Source: Agrobacterium tumefaciens (GTDB lineage Bacteria > Pseudomonadota > Alphaproteobacteria > Rhizobiales > Rhizobiaceae). From it: 64,000 nucleotides of DNA. Positions 32,553-44,794 of the stretch are shown piece after piece. The position numbers and the translations under genes were made by a program. The notes under the pieces were generated by a model, which saw nothing but the letters and a program-made list of their open reading frames with translations, was not told the origin of the DNA and ran no database searches. The first letter of the stretch is position 1. Each line of letters opens with the position of its first letter. The stretch is taken from contig CP048469.1 in assembly GCA_025559845.1 (NCBI GenBank), positions 2,046,001-2,110,000 on the forward strand, written 5' to 3'.

Positions 32553-32594
32553 CTGTCATATCTGTGGGGACGGCTTCGGTCCAACTACGCGGGC

Positions 32595-33152
32595 GTGGCT
32601 CTTTATCGGCGCATCATGTCGTTGGTCTGGATGGGTTTCCTGGTCGGTGTCGGGATGAAATATGGAGCGCTGTTCTTCAGTCTCATCATCGCCGTTCCTT
32701 TTGTCATCGTGTACCAGATGGCGTCATTGCTGCACCTTCTTACCGAGCACGTATGGCTGCTGCGTCGTTCGGACGAGACTGTTCGTGATAGCCATGTGAA
32801 GAATTGCCTGGCACGTTTTTGCGGTTCCCGATGCCCGGCGGATTTCTCCCTGCGCAATAGCGGTCGCTGGCTGAAATGGGGCATCGCACACCTGTTCTTC
32901 CATTTGCCCTGCAGAATGCTGGTCGTTCAGGGATCGCTGGTCTGTCATGACTGGCATCACCGCTTCGGGAGTGCTCGCGAGTGGTATGCATATGCGCAGT
33001 TGAGGGAGAAGGATGCCCGGAAAATGGCGCTCCGCAGCACCTATGACTATGTGGATATCTGGGGGCTGCATAACTGTCTCGATTATGTATTTACGATGAT
33101 CAGCAATGCAGACCCGGTAGATATTGATACGCTGGAATACCGTCTCAACTAA
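32595..33152 (+). CDS. Membrane protein with HxxHH-like motif, family unknown
   Basis: A 185-residue protein on the strand opposite to its neighbours. Two or three hydrophobic segments lie at about residues 8-50 (SLVWMGFLVGVGMKYGALFF, VPFVIVYQMASLLHLL), then a Cys/Arg region (KNCLARFCGSRCP) and HDWHHRFGSAREWYAY, a His cluster recalling fatty-acid hydroxylases. The GTG at 32595 is the first usable start, but a matching frame (YLWGRLRSNYAG) extends upstream, so the N-terminus may be longer or truncated. Confidence 0.5.
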   Translation: MALYRRIMSLVWMGFLVGVGMKYGALFFSLIIAVPFVIVYQMASLLHLLTEHVWLLRRSDETVRDSHVKNCLARFCGSRCPADFSLRNSGRWLKWGIAHLFFHLPCRMLVVQGSLVCHDWHHRFGSAREWYAYAQLREKDARKMALRSTYDYVDIWGLHNCLDYVFTMISNADPVDIDTLEYRLN

Positions 33153-33200
33153 TGTCGGTGTCCGATGGACTCCTGGCCACGATCCTTGTGGCATCAGAGG

Positions 33201-34633
33201 CTACACGTTCATGAAGCTGGAGAGCCTTTGGCCCAGCCAGGCAACACAGGGGACAGCCATCGAATTACCGATCGCTTTGTAGCGCGGCGCGTCGGCGGCA
33301 GGCTTGCCGCGATACGGCACCAGGGTGTAGTTGTCCGGCATTCCCTGAAGACGCTCGCACTCGACAGGCATCAACCGCCTTACGCGCCAGCAAGCCCATT
33401 GTGACCAGCCGCTTTCGTCCGGCGCGAGCAACTCGCCACGGAAATATGCCTCGAATGAGGGCAGCAGGACATGCGCCTTGTCGCTGCCGCCCCCACTTGC
33501 ACGCAGAGCGTCAGCCACCGCACCGCCCAACTCGGCCGTTGCGCCGCCCTCCCGCCCACGCACCGCGACGGAGCGTGCGACCAGATCCGGCCCGAGGACA
33601 GTCTCGCTGCGTTCCGGCTCTCCCTTGTACCGACTGGTGATCGTGCCGGAGATGTCGTAGTTGAAGGTGGCCCGAAGCGTCTTGAAAGCGATCGCCGGCA
33701 CGACCCCGGCATTGGCATGGCTGTCGGCGTGCCCGCCGGCGCGAAGGGTTGGAGCGAGATTTTCGAGAACATCCGCGCCGCTGCCCTGGGCGGTGAATCC
33801 CAGCATCGGCGTCTTCTCATCGCCCTGGTCATCCGATGCGGCGTTCCGGGCAGGAACATGGGCGATTGCAGGCAGTCCCTGGCCTGGCGTGCCGCCGCCT
33901 ACTGACAGCGCACCAACGATCTGGCCATCACCGGCTTCAAGGCGAACCTCGTTGCGGATGTTCTGGGCGAAAGCCACGGGCATTGCGGACCAGGGCGTGA
34001 GCTGGGTGACGATGGGTACGCCGCGGCCGGTTCCGTCCTCACTACTACCTTTGCCGCTGTTGGCGGTGTTCAGTGCATGCGTTTGCTGTCCGGTGACCGA
34101 CTGGGCTGCAAAGGTTTCGACCTCGAAATCGCATTTGTGCCCGCGTGCGGTCAGGCAGGCCGCTTTGTCGATCGGCCCTTGCCGGTTTCCGCCGCCGAAG
34201 CAGACGGTGACGGATACCCGTTGGTAGGCTCCGGCCAGTGATCCGGGAAAGCTGCCTGCGCGATCAGCGCTGCCTGCAAAAGGTCCGGCAGCGATTTGCC
34301 ACGTTTGCTCGCCCGGCGAAGAATCCCCGTGCAGGCAATCGGGCTCAAAAAGTACCGCTGCGGGATCGAATCCGACACGACCACTTGCCACAAGAAACAC
34401 GCGCTTGCGGCGTTGGGCGACACCGAAATATTGGGCGTCGAGTACCCGCCACGCGATGCTGCGGCGGGGTCCAGACACACAACCCGCGTTCGTCCATTTG
34501 GCCCCTGCTGGTTGCAGTTCGCGGCTTTCGCCGGCCAGTGCTCCCAGAAGGCATCCAAAAGCATTGGATTTGTCGGAGAGGACGCCGGGGACGTTTTCCC
34601 AGACTATAGCGCGGCAATCTGGAAGGAACTCGC
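33201..34633 (-). pseudogene. C5-cytosine DNA methyltransferase, N-terminus lost at an IS21 insertion
   Basis: About 475 residues of a Dcm-type enzyme remain. ENVPGV (motif VI) is at the very start, AQRRKRVFLVASGR is motif VIII, and RRLMPVECERLQGMPDNYT and RYKAIGNSMAVPCVAWLG are motifs IX-X. Motif I and the catalytic PCQ loop, normally ~60-80 residues before ENV, are absent. The frame runs directly into the IS terminus near 34634. No matching N-terminus is found on the far side of the IS, so a deletion accompanied the insertion. It cannot be catalytically active. Confidence 0.88.
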
Positions 34634-34705
34634 GCGACAATCTAGATGGGACTGTTGTGTCGCGGACAGTGGGACTTTAGCAGCGTGATTGACGCTGGCA
34701 AGCGG

Positions 34706-37074
<2,369 letters not shown>

Positions 37075-37218
37075 TTATGGAAAATCGCCAGATTGACCGC
37101 GATCACAGGCGCAAGGCATGCCTGAAATTTGCGCCACGGGTGGTGGGCATAACTTCGATCGGGCTACGCCCTCACTCCGTTACGCCCACCACCCGCAAAG
37201 TCCCATCCTGATTGTCGC

Positions 37219-37453
37219 TCGAATTCCACGTTGATCGTCGCGCGGCACCGTTGCCTCAGCGAGGAATGCACGAGCCTAACCATTAGCGCAGGACGACAAA
37301 GGGGCGCCTCCAGTACCGCATTCTTGCTCGCTGGCACTGGCCCACAGGGCTATATCAAAGGGCTCGGCAAGGGGCAAGGGAATGGGGCCCAAGGGGAATG
37401 GGCCTACCTGAAAAGGAAAAGGCTCTCCTGCGACCGCAATTTCAGGTGCTTCC
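37219..37453. other. Intergenic upstream of traI
   Basis: From the IS end to the relaxase start there is no supportable gene. A minus-strand frame of about 100 residues at 37276-37599 overlaps traI and is Pro-rich without family character. This gap should contain the traI promoter and might contain the origin of transfer; no obvious nick-site motif is recognisable. Confidence 0.4.
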
Positions 37454-39313
37454 ATGTTCGCACTGTTCCAACGAAAACGACCCGTGCAGGCCGATACCGT
37501 ATCGCCTGCTACTGCAACAAAAGGCAAAGGGCTGACGCGGCCGGAATCGGCCGCGGTTCTGTTAGCGACCTCTCGGCGCCAGAAGTTGCTGGAACACATC
37601 TGGCAGCGGACATCACTCTCGCGCCAGCAGTTCGCGGCGCTATACCTTGCTCCACTGGAACGGTACGCCGAGCTGGTCCAGCAGTTCCCAGCATCGGAAT
37701 CGCATCACCACGCCTATCCAGGGGGCCTGCTCGATCACGGGCTTGAGATCGTCGCCTATGCGCTCAAGCTACGGCAGTCGCACCTTCTTCCGGCAGGAAC
37801 GACACCCGAGGACCAGGCCGCACAAGCCGAAGCCTGGACGGCTGCAACGGCCTATGCCGCGCTGCTCCATGATATTGGCAAGATCGCCGTCGATCTGCAT
37901 GTCGAGATGAGCGATGGCAGCGTGTGGCACCCCTGGCACGGGCCGTTGCAGCATCCGTACCGTTTTCGCTATCGCAAGGAACGCGAATACCGCCTGCACA
38001 GTGCAGCGAGCGGACTGCTCTTCAACCGATTGCTCGATCGCGACATCCTCGACTGGCTCAGTGGCTACCGTGAACTATGGGCCGCGCTGCTTTACGTGCT
38101 GGCCGGACAGTACGAGTACGCCGGCGTGCTGGGCGAGCTGGTCACGCAAGCCGACCGCGCCTCAGTCGCCCAGGAACTGGGCGGTGATCCCGCCAAGGCA
38201 ATGGCCGCGCCGAAGCACGCTTTACAGCGCAAATTGCTGGAGGGGCTTCGCTATCTGCTCAAGGAAGAGCTGAAGCTGAACCAGCCGCAGGCATCGGATG
38301 GCTGGCTGACACAGGATGCCTTGTGGCTCGTATCCAAGACGGTCTCGGACAAGCTGCGCGCGCATTTGCTATCGCAGGGCATCGAGGGGATTCCGGCCAA
38401 CAACACGGCCGTCTTCAACATCCTGCAAGACCACGGCATGCTGCAGGCCACACCTGACGACAAAGCCATCTGGAAAGCGGTCGTCACCAGCGAGGCAGGC
38501 TGGACGCACACGTTCACGCTGCTTCGGCTCGCACCGGCGCTGATATGGGAAGACAGCGAGCGTCCGCCGGCGTTTCAGGGAACTGTGGAGGTGGTTCAGG
38601 AAGAGGACGCATCGGCAGCAGCATCCCCCGCTACATCGACCACCGCTGAGCAGCCTTCTACTACCAGCGAGACGCCCACTCCCGCGATCTCCCCGCTTGC
38701 GCCTGCTGCACAAGCGGTCGGCAATGATGGCGTAGATGCCTTGCTCGATTTGCTCGGAACGCCGGACATCGAGGTGCCGTCAACCACAGCATCTCCGAAC
38801 GAACCAATCGAGACAGGAATCGGGCAGGATCAGGAGCCTGAGCTGCCAGCGCCTGTTGCTCCCTCAGCCGCCGCGGTGAAAAACGAAACTCAGGCGCGTC
38901 CATCCGGCGAACACTTCATCGCGTGGTTGCATCAGCATATCAACACCCGCAAGCTGATTATCAACGACGCTAAAGCCCTGGTGCATACGGTGGCCGATAC
39001 GGTGTATCTGGTCAGTCCTGGATTGTTTCAACGCTACGCGCAAGAGCATCCAAAAACTGCATTTCTGGCAAAACAGGAAAATGTCGCGGATTGGCAGTGG
39101 ATTCAGAAAGCGTTCGAGAAACTGCAGCTGCATCGTAGGCAGGATACCGGCCTGAATATCTGGACCTGCGAGGTCACCGGGCCACGGAAATCACGGCGGC
39201 TGCATGGCTATCTGTTGGCTGATCCCACACGCCTTTTCGATGAGGTCCCACCCAACAATCCATATTTGACTTTAGCAACGACCACATCATCACCGGCATC
39301 AGGCGAATACTGA
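37454..39313 (+). CDS. traI: MOBH relaxase TraI of the ICE (TIGR03760 class)
   Basis: A 619-residue relaxase that nicks at oriT and is transferred with the strand. The N-terminal TraI_2 domain carries the HHHAYPGGLLDHGLE motif (His cluster about 84-86) and the HD metal pair in LLHDIGKIAVD (about 138-147), diagnostic of the MOBH family. A Pro/Thr/Ala-rich linker (about 390-480) leads to the C-terminal TraI_2_C domain (FIAWLHQHINTRKLIINDAK, TGLNIWTCEVTGPRKSRRL). It runs opposite to the rest of the core, as in related ICEs. Confidence 0.93.
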   Translation: MFALFQRKRPVQADTVSPATATKGKGLTRPESAAVLLATSRRQKLLEHIWQRTSLSRQQFAALYLAPLERYAELVQQFPASESHHHAYPGGLLDHGLEIVAYALKLRQSHLLPAGTTPEDQAAQAEAWTAATAYAALLHDIGKIAVDLHVEMSDGSVWHPWHGPLQHPYRFRYRKEREYRLHSAASGLLFNRLLDRDILDWLSGYRELWAALLYVLAGQYEYAGVLGELVTQADRASVAQELGGDPAKAMAAPKHALQRKLLEGLRYLLKEELKLNQPQASDGWLTQDALWLVSKTVSDKLRAHLLSQGIEGIPANNTAVFNILQDHGMLQATPDDKAIWKAVVTSEAGWTHTFTLLRLAPALIWEDSERPPAFQGTVEVVQEEDASAAASPATSTTAEQPSTTSETPTPAISPLAPAAQAVGNDGVDALLDLLGTPDIEVPSTTASPNEPIETGIGQDQEPELPAPVAPSAAAVKNETQARPSGEHFIAWLHQHINTRKLIINDAKALVHTVADTVYLVSPGLFQRYAQEHPKTAFLAKQENVADWQWIQKAFEKLQLHRRQDTGLNIWTCEVTGPRKSRRLHGYLLADPTRLFDEVPPNNPYLTLATTTSSPASGEY

Positions 39314-39913
39314 GGCGCTGCAAATTTTCCCGATTCACCCCCCAGGCTGCATCCAGCCATGCCTTCTCCGCCACCATTCAGGTTGACGATAGGTTCGGGA
39401 AAAAGACATTCATGAAGCGTCGAACTGGGCCTTTCGTGGGAACACTCTTCAACGACATGTCACGTCCAAAGGGCACGACCGAAAGCCAGTCACCTACACG
39501 ACAGTACCGTAGCAACCGCATGATTCTCCAGCAGCCGAAACTGAAGTCATCCAACAAGGGGCTTTGATGAAATAACGCCGTAAAAGCGGCGCCGGGAAAG
39601 ACACCTCTCCGTAATACAATGATTATAATGAATTTATTGACTACGGATATAACGTCCGAACACATCGGACACTCATGAGAATTTACCAATACAAATTTAC
39701 CGCATAGTATTCATAACGAATAATATAAGCATTCGTAACAATGTTTACAGGCGGATAACAATATCCGAATAATGTGCTTAATTTTCCATCGAGAAGAAAT
39801 AGTCATCCACGAAGCTATCTCTGGATGATCTAAATGTGTCGGTGTCTTCTGATGCGCCGTCCAACCATCAATTCAATGTCGCACCACTAAGACTGTTTAT
39901 CAAGGGGTTAGAT
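39314..39913. promoter_or_regulatory. AT-rich 600-base regulatory region ahead of the low-GC operon
   Basis: No gene is supported. GC drops sharply after about 39590. The region has several dyads: GTCCGA-acaca-TCGGAC (39654-39670), CGGATA-acaa-TATCCG (39752-39767), and ATTC-ataac-GAAT near 39707. The boundary between the ICE relaxase end and the acquired island lies in this stretch. A minus-strand frame at 39378-39689 has no family character. Confidence 0.6.
39652..39670. promoter_or_regulatory. Palindromic operator, copy 1
   Basis: ACGTCCGAACACATCGGAC, a 6-5-6 inverted repeat 244 bases before the operon's first start codon. The same sequence with one change recurs at 47795-47813, upstream of the flavin monooxygenase gene on the other strand. 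It probably binds the regulator of the island. Confidence 0.7.
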
Positions 39914-40930
39914 ATGAATTCCGTCAAAATCTTAGATGTTACTTTGCGCGATGGCGGGTACAGGAACAATTTCAACTTCACAAAGGATTATGCATGTAAG
40001 GCAATCTCGCGATTGGCTGATATAGGAGTGCAATACTGCGAGATAGGCTATTGCAACGGCTCCTTCGTACGCAAACCAGAGCATGGATTAACCAGCTCAG
40101 TGAGTGTCGATTATCTGCGCGCTGTATCAACATCATCAGGACAGAATTTAAGCCTCGCTGTCATGGTTCATCCAAGAAACGTCGGGCCATCCGATTTCGA
40201 AATGCTTCACGAAGAAGGCGTTTCAATGATCAGGGTCTGCCTGAAACGAGAACAGCTTAACGAGGGTCTCGCCACGATTAGACTGGCGAAATCTTTGGGA
40301 TTTCTGGTCAGCGCCAATGTCACTCACATAACCGCCCAGACAGTCAGTGCCGTGATTGATACATCGCTCCAAGCTGAAGGTGCAGGCGCGGATCTCGTCT
40401 GCTTCGCTGATTCCAATGGGAATATGATACCCACTGACGTCGAACGCCTAATCGGACGCGTCTTCAACCGTGTGATCGTGCCCATAGGTTTTCATGCCCA
40501 TAACAACCTATCGTTGGCACTAGCCAATGCAATAGCCGCCATGGAGGCGGGCGCTGAATATATCGATACGTCTATCTGCGGCATGGGAAAAGGTGCCGGC
40601 AATTTACATCTAGCGATGTTGATTGCCTACCTTGACCGTGCGGGCATCAAGCATCAATACGATCTCGTCAAAGCAATTGAACTGTCACTTCTAACGTCGC
40701 AACAAGTACCAGATAGCGATATTTCGGCACCGTTACTGGACATCATGATGGGCGCGTACAACTTTTCTTACGACGTAGGAAAGCGCCTGCAGGAAACACT
40801 TTCCAATTTCCAACTTGCTTCGGAGTTCCACGCTCTTCAGGTGATGCACCAACAAGATCAAGTCGCCAGGTTAGCTCCCCGAGCGGTCGGTTCGACAGCA
40901 ACCATGCCTCACGTTCGGCATTCAATGTGA
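39914..40930 (+). CDS. HMGL-type (DRE-TIM) aldolase/acyltransferase, 4-hydroxy-2-oxovalerate-aldolase-like
   Basis: A 338-residue metallo-TIM barrel. VKILDVTLRDGGYRNNF holds the Arg-Asp metal/substrate motif, GFHAHNNLSLALANAIAAME the two metal His residues, and DTSICGMGKGAGNLHLA the conserved glycine loop. The family cleaves or forms C-C bonds next to 2-oxo acids. ATG 39914 has AAGGGG upstream; a longer frame from 39836 lacks a ribosome site. It is the first gene of an eight-gene plus-strand operon whose members overlap or lie close together. The exact substrate is unknown. Confidence 0.85.
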   Translation: MNSVKILDVTLRDGGYRNNFNFTKDYACKAISRLADIGVQYCEIGYCNGSFVRKPEHGLTSSVSVDYLRAVSTSSGQNLSLAVMVHPRNVGPSDFEMLHEEGVSMIRVCLKREQLNEGLATIRLAKSLGFLVSANVTHITAQTVSAVIDTSLQAEGAGADLVCFADSNGNMIPTDVERLIGRVFNRVIVPIGFHAHNNLSLALANAIAAMEAGAEYIDTSICGMGKGAGNLHLAMLIAYLDRAGIKHQYDLVKAIELSLLTSQQVPDSDISAPLLDIMMGAYNFSYDVGKRLQETLSNFQLASEFHALQVMHQQDQVARLAPRAVGSTATMPHVRHSM

Positions 40931-42111
40931 GGATCATTCCGATGACAGGACCTCATGAAACAGGAAAAAGAAAACGTATTTGCGTATTGCCTGGTGACGG
41001 CATCGGCGCGGACGTCATGGAACAGACACTCCCCATTATTGATGCACTTGAAGTACCGCTGGATCTTGAGTTTGGTCGAATTGGCTGGAAATGCTGGGAA
41101 GAAGAAGGCGAGCCAGTGCCGCGAGCAACTTGGGATGCCATTCAACGATGCGATACGACTTTGCTCGGCGCGATCACAAGCAAGCCGCTGCGTGAGGCAG
41201 AGGCCGCACTTCCACCGTCACTACGGGGCATCGGACATAAATTTACTTCGCCTGTGATTCAGTTACGGCAGCGGTTGGATCTCTATGCGAATGTCAGGCC
41301 AATCGTAGACATATTGGGCAATAGCAGTTTCAAATTCACAGTTATTCGTGAAAACACCGAGGGCCTTTATTCAGGGCTGGACTTTGGGTGTATACCTGCC
41401 GAATTCGAACCACTACTACAAAAGCGTGAAGCAGAGGGCGCGCCTTGGGTGCGTGAGGGATCAAACGATGCCGTTATGTCGGTTCGCTTGCAAACTCGGA
41501 GAGGCCTTTTGCGGTTGTTCCGGTTCGCGTTCACCTACGCCCATGAAAACAACTTCCATCTTGTAACATTCGCCGACAAACCAAATGTCCTTAGATACAG
41601 CAGCGCTTTTGCCCGAGAGCTCCTTGAGCAGGTAGCGGATGAGTTTCCCGCGTTGAGCTATAGCGTTGACAATATCGATGCTGTTGCATTGTGGATGGTT
41701 CGACGCCCCGAGCGGTTTGGTGTAATCGTGGCTGAGAACATGTTCGGTGACATTTTATCCGATCTTGGGGCCGGTGTAATGGGCGGCCTTGGTCTCGCGC
41801 CGAGCGCCAACATAGGCGAATACAAGTCTTATTTCGAGCCTGTGCATGGTAGTGCGCCGTCCTATGCCGGATTAGACAAGGCGAACCCCAGTGCAATGTT
41901 CCTGACCCTAGCTCTAATGCTTGACTACCTGGGCTTCAGAGAAAGCGCACAGATAATTTCGCAAGCCGTACGAATTGTGGCTACGTCGGATATACGTACT
42001 TATGACCTCAATGGTCAGCACGGTATGAGAGCTGTCGCCGAAGAAATAATACTTACGGCTAGCACATTTCACTCATCAAAAAATCTGCCGGGGGACGTTA
42101 TAAATGTCTGA
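40927..42111 (+). CDS. Isocitrate/isopropylmalate dehydrogenase-family enzyme
   Basis: A beta-decarboxylating NAD(P)+ dehydrogenase of up to 394 residues. Signatures: [19 protein letters not shown] (N-terminal), [18 protein letters not shown] (substrate-binding), and [20 protein letters not shown] with [20 protein letters not shown] (metal and cofactor). It oxidises a malate-like 2-hydroxy acid and decarboxylates it. The GTG at 40927 overlaps the preceding stop; the ATG at 40942 with GAGG upstream is an alternative. It overlaps the RraA-like gene by 8 bases. Confidence 0.9.
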   Translation: MRIIPMTGPHETGKRKRICVLPGDGIGADVMEQTLPIIDALEVPLDLEFGRIGWKCWEEEGEPVPRATWDAIQRCDTTLLGAITSKPLREAEAALPPSLRGIGHKFTSPVIQLRQRLDLYANVRPIVDILGNSSFKFTVIRENTEGLYSGLDFGCIPAEFEPLLQKREAEGAPWVREGSNDAVMSVRLQTRRGLLRLFRFAFTYAHENNFHLVTFADKPNVLRYSSAFARELLEQVADEFPALSYSVDNIDAVALWMVRRPERFGVIVAENMFGDILSDLGAGVMGGLGLAPSANIGEYKSYFEPVHGSAPSYAGLDKANPSAMFLTLALMLDYLGFRESAQIISQAVRIVATSDIRTYDLNGQHGMRAVAEEIILTASTFHSSKNLPGDVINV

Positions 42112-42820
42112 ACACGACAAAGAAATTCTTGCTCAACTAGAAAATTTGGATACGCCGGCACTTTCCGATGCCCTTGATAGCCTTGGAATAAATGGTGGCC
42201 TACTTGGTATCACGCAACAAGTACAAGGCACGCGCTGCTCGGGGTTCGCTTTTACCGTGCAGTACGAGCCAGTAATAGACAATATTGGGTTCAAAAACGC
42301 TGCGAACTACATTGATCAAGTGCCGGAAAATTCGATTATTGTATCGGCCAATAACGGCCGGATGGATTGCACAGTGTGGGGAGACATCATGACCCATGTT
42401 GCAACAATCAAGGGCATTAGAGGAACTGTTATCGATGGCGTAGCCCGCGACTTTGATACCCTATCCCAGCTTCATTATCCCTTATTCAGTAGGGGGCGAT
42501 TTATGCAGTCAGCAAAAAATCGAACTCAAATGCAGGCTGTTCAGGTTCCGCTCCAAATATCTGGCGTAACGGTAAATCCCGGAGATGCGATTGTCTGTGA
42601 CTCTAATGGCTGCTTAGTCATTCCGTACGACAAACTCTCCGAAGTGATACGGCGAGCAGCAGCGGTTGAAAAAACCGAGCGCGGCATAATCGACAGCGTA
42701 AATGCTGGGCTTCCCCTTATAGACGCCCGCCTCAAGCATCGCTATGATCAACCCTGGCTCTCCTCTGATGAAAAGGCAGACGTTCCCGAGCAATTTCACA
42801 AGGGGCGGCACCATGAATAG
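42104..42820 (+). CDS. RraA-like aldolase/decarboxylase
   Basis: A 238-residue protein of the RraA/HMG-aldolase family: LDTPALSDALDSLGINGGLL at the N-terminus, VWGDIMTHVATIKGIRGTVI then DGVARDFDTLSQLHYPLFSRG (catalytic D/R region), and VNPGDAIVCDSNGCLVIP. Such enzymes split 4-hydroxy-4-carboxymethyl-2-oxoglutarate-type acids to pyruvate or decarboxylate oxaloacetate. Eight-base overlaps at both ends show tight translational coupling. In this operon it is a candidate for the last C-C cleavage. Confidence 0.87.
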   Translation: MSEHDKEILAQLENLDTPALSDALDSLGINGGLLGITQQVQGTRCSGFAFTVQYEPVIDNIGFKNAANYIDQVPENSIIVSANNGRMDCTVWGDIMTHVATIKGIRGTVIDGVARDFDTLSQLHYPLFSRGRFMQSAKNRTQMQAVQVPLQISGVTVNPGDAIVCDSNGCLVIPYDKLSEVIRRAAAVEKTERGIIDSVNAGLPLIDARLKHRYDQPWLSSDEKADVPEQFHKGRHHE

Positions 42821-43340
42821 CTCCGGCAGCTTGGCGTATAGTCAACGTGAAGACGTGGTGAAAAACTTTAAAAAGGCCATGCGCCGTCTCACAAGCACTG
42901 TGACAATCATCGCGACACGAGATGAACAACGGTCTTATGGAATGATTGCTACAGCAGTTATTTCCGTCAGCGCAGCTCCCCCGGCTATTCTCGTGTGCAT
43001 AAATCATACGGCAAGCCTATACCAACCTTGTATAGCATCGGGACGGTTCACCGTGAACCTACTCACCGATCGACACACAGACTTGGTTGGCACATTTTCT
43101 GGGGATGTCAAAGGCAGCGCGAGATTTCAATGTGGCCGCTGGCTTTTCGACCGTGGCCTTCCTTATCTTGAGGACGCACAGGCCTCTCTGTTCTGCACCG
43201 TCGAAAACCGTATCCCATACGGAACGCACGACATATTAATCGCACGAGTCGATGAGGCTCTTGCCGTCGATGATATATCCCCTCTGCTTTGGCAGGATGG
43301 TCATCCCGCAATATCGATATCAATTGACGCTCAAAGTTAA
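42813..43340 (+). CDS. Flavin reductase (RutF/HpaC-like)
   Basis: A 175-residue NAD(P)H:flavin oxidoreductase: FKKAMRRLTSTVTIIATRDE, SYGMIATAVISVSAAPPAIL, and ASGRFTVNLLTDRHTDLVGTF are characteristic of the FMN-binding split barrel. It should supply reduced FMN to the two-component monooxygenase encoded at 46504-47655. ATG 42813 with AAGGGG upstream overlaps the RraA-like stop; upstream frame extension is rejected. Confidence 0.9.
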   Translation: MNSSGSLAYSQREDVVKNFKKAMRRLTSTVTIIATRDEQRSYGMIATAVISVSAAPPAILVCINHTASLYQPCIASGRFTVNLLTDRHTDLVGTFSGDVKGSARFQCGRWLFDRGLPYLEDAQASLFCTVENRIPYGTHDILIARVDEALAVDDISPLLWQDGHPAISISIDAQS

Positions 43341-43362
43341 GAGCCATTACAGGAAAAACAAA

Positions 43363-43704
43363 ATGACTAATGCACACGCTTTCGACAACAATTCCGTCTC
43401 CGATCAAAATGCAATTTACCTCGTAAATGTGGTTCATGTTAACGAGGGACATCAAGATTTAGCTATCGATATACTCAAGAAAACGGTCGAGTACGTCGCG
43501 AAGAAATATCCTGCCTTTAAGTGGAGCAGGCTTATGAAGAGCACAGATGGAAAAACCGTCATCAACCAAGCGCAGTGGACAAGCAAAGATCAATTTGATT
43601 CATTATTCAACGACGATCAATTCCTAGCCCTTTATTCCAGATTAAAAGAAACTGGAACGTGGGAATACCATTTATACAACGTCTCTGAATATATCACGCC
43701 GTAA
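43363..43704 (+). CDS. ABM-domain protein (YgiN-like putative monooxygenase)
   Basis: A 113-residue ferredoxin-like-fold protein of the antibiotic-biosynthesis-monooxygenase family: AIYLVNVVHVNEGHQDLAID, WSRLMKSTDGKTVINQAQWT, and a C-terminal strand WEYHLYNVSEYITP. ABM proteins act as cofactor-free oxygenases or cyclases on quinol-like or polyketide substrates. The ATG at 43363 is chosen over in-frame upstream codons that lie inside the flavin reductase gene. It lies 22 bases after that gene. Confidence 0.75.
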   Translation: MTNAHAFDNNSVSDQNAIYLVNVVHVNEGHQDLAIDILKKTVEYVAKKYPAFKWSRLMKSTDGKTVINQAQWTSKDQFDSLFNDDQFLALYSRLKETGTWEYHLYNVSEYITP

Positions 43705-43757
43705 TCAAATCGATAAATAAACCAATAGACTTTAATTATTGCCACCGGAGGCTGCAT

Positions 43758-44738
43758 ATGATGCGCACACTCACAACACCACTAACAAAATTGCTAAATA
43801 TCAAACACCCACTTGTTCTTGCCCCAATGGGTGGAGTTTCAGGTGCCAGACTGGCCAGCGCTGTTAGCAACGCAGGAGGTTTGGGGCTCATTGGTGCAAG
43901 TTACGGCGAAGCCAATTGGATGCGGACCGAGCTTGCTGCAATGCGCGATGTAGCTGCCCCCTGGGGCGTTGGGTTGGTGATGTTTACAGTCTCCGAGAAG
44001 ATGGAGCTGTTGCATCTAGCTCTAGACCACGGGCCTGATGTAGTGGCGCTATCGTTTGGCGATACCACCCCCTTCATTCGCCCCATCCGAGACAGCGGCG
44101 CCAAAATCTTGGTCCAGGTTCACGATGTTGACCAGGCGGTGGCTGCACTTGACGCCGGGGCGGATGCACTGATCGTGCAAGGAGCCGAAGCTGGTGGGCA
44201 TAGCTTGCGCCGATCTTCCTTTCCGCTGTTTCCTGCTGTGCGGGACGCTGTTGGTGAGGAACCTGTCTTGATCGCGACAGGCGGTATTGCAGATGGGAGG
44301 GGGGTCGCGGCCGCCCTTGCTTTGGGTATGGACGGTGCCATGATGGGGACCCGCTTCTATGCTTGTGACGAAGCTCTTCCGTCTTTGCAGGTCAAACAGC
44401 GCGTTGTTGACGCCGTAGCCAGTGAGACTGTTCGCACAAGAATTTTCGACGACATTCGCGGCATAAGCTGGCCATCGAGATACAGCGGTCGAGCGATTGC
44501 AAATGACTTTACAGCGCGGTGGATAGGCAATGAAGCGGAAATGTTGGCCGCCGGAGATACGGTTCAGCAGGACTATATGAAGGCGGTAGAGACAGACGAC
44601 ATATCAGTACGAGCCATATGGGCTGGTGAAATAGTAGATGTGGTGCGAGACGTACGTAGCGCCAATGAAATTGTGGAATCAACGGTGACGGAGGCAGTGA
44701 AAATCCTGCGACGTATGCCTCAGATTATCAACGGCTGA
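43758..44738 (+). CDS. Nitronate monooxygenase-family FMN enzyme
   Basis: A 326-residue TIM-barrel flavoprotein. HPLVLAPMGGVSGARLASAV, VQGAEAGGHSLRR (family His region) and LIATGGIADGRGVAAALALG then MDGAMMGTRFYACDEA (phosphate-binding) identify the family. Members oxidise alkyl nitronates or reduce enoyl-type substrates. A GGAGG at 43746-43750 precedes the ATG. In this operon it may process a nitro or enoyl intermediate; the substrate is not known. Confidence 0.88.
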   Translation: MMRTLTTPLTKLLNIKHPLVLAPMGGVSGARLASAVSNAGGLGLIGASYGEANWMRTELAAMRDVAAPWGVGLVMFTVSEKMELLHLALDHGPDVVALSFGDTTPFIRPIRDSGAKILVQVHDVDQAVAALDAGADALIVQGAEAGGHSLRRSSFPLFPAVRDAVGEEPVLIATGGIADGRGVAAALALGMDGAMMGTRFYACDEALPSLQVKQRVVDAVASETVRTRIFDDIRGISWPSRYSGRAIANDFTARWIGNEAEMLAAGDTVQQDYMKAVETDDISVRAIWAGEIVDVVRDVRSANEIVESTVTEAVKILRRMPQIING

Positions 44739-44794
44739 TACCTAACATCACTTACGCTCTCACCGCTGGGGCGCTTTTACCAGGGGCATATCGC

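Noticed and set aside
39314..39420. An attachment site or tRNA gene just after traI, marking the ICE end
   Set aside because: I found no tRNA cloverleaf, no integrase and no direct repeat of a tRNA 3' end in the window, so the ICE border cannot be placed.
39378..39689. A 103-residue minus-strand frame between traI and the aldolase
   Set aside because: Unrelated composition, no ribosome site, and it lies over the regulatory palindrome, so coding is not supported.
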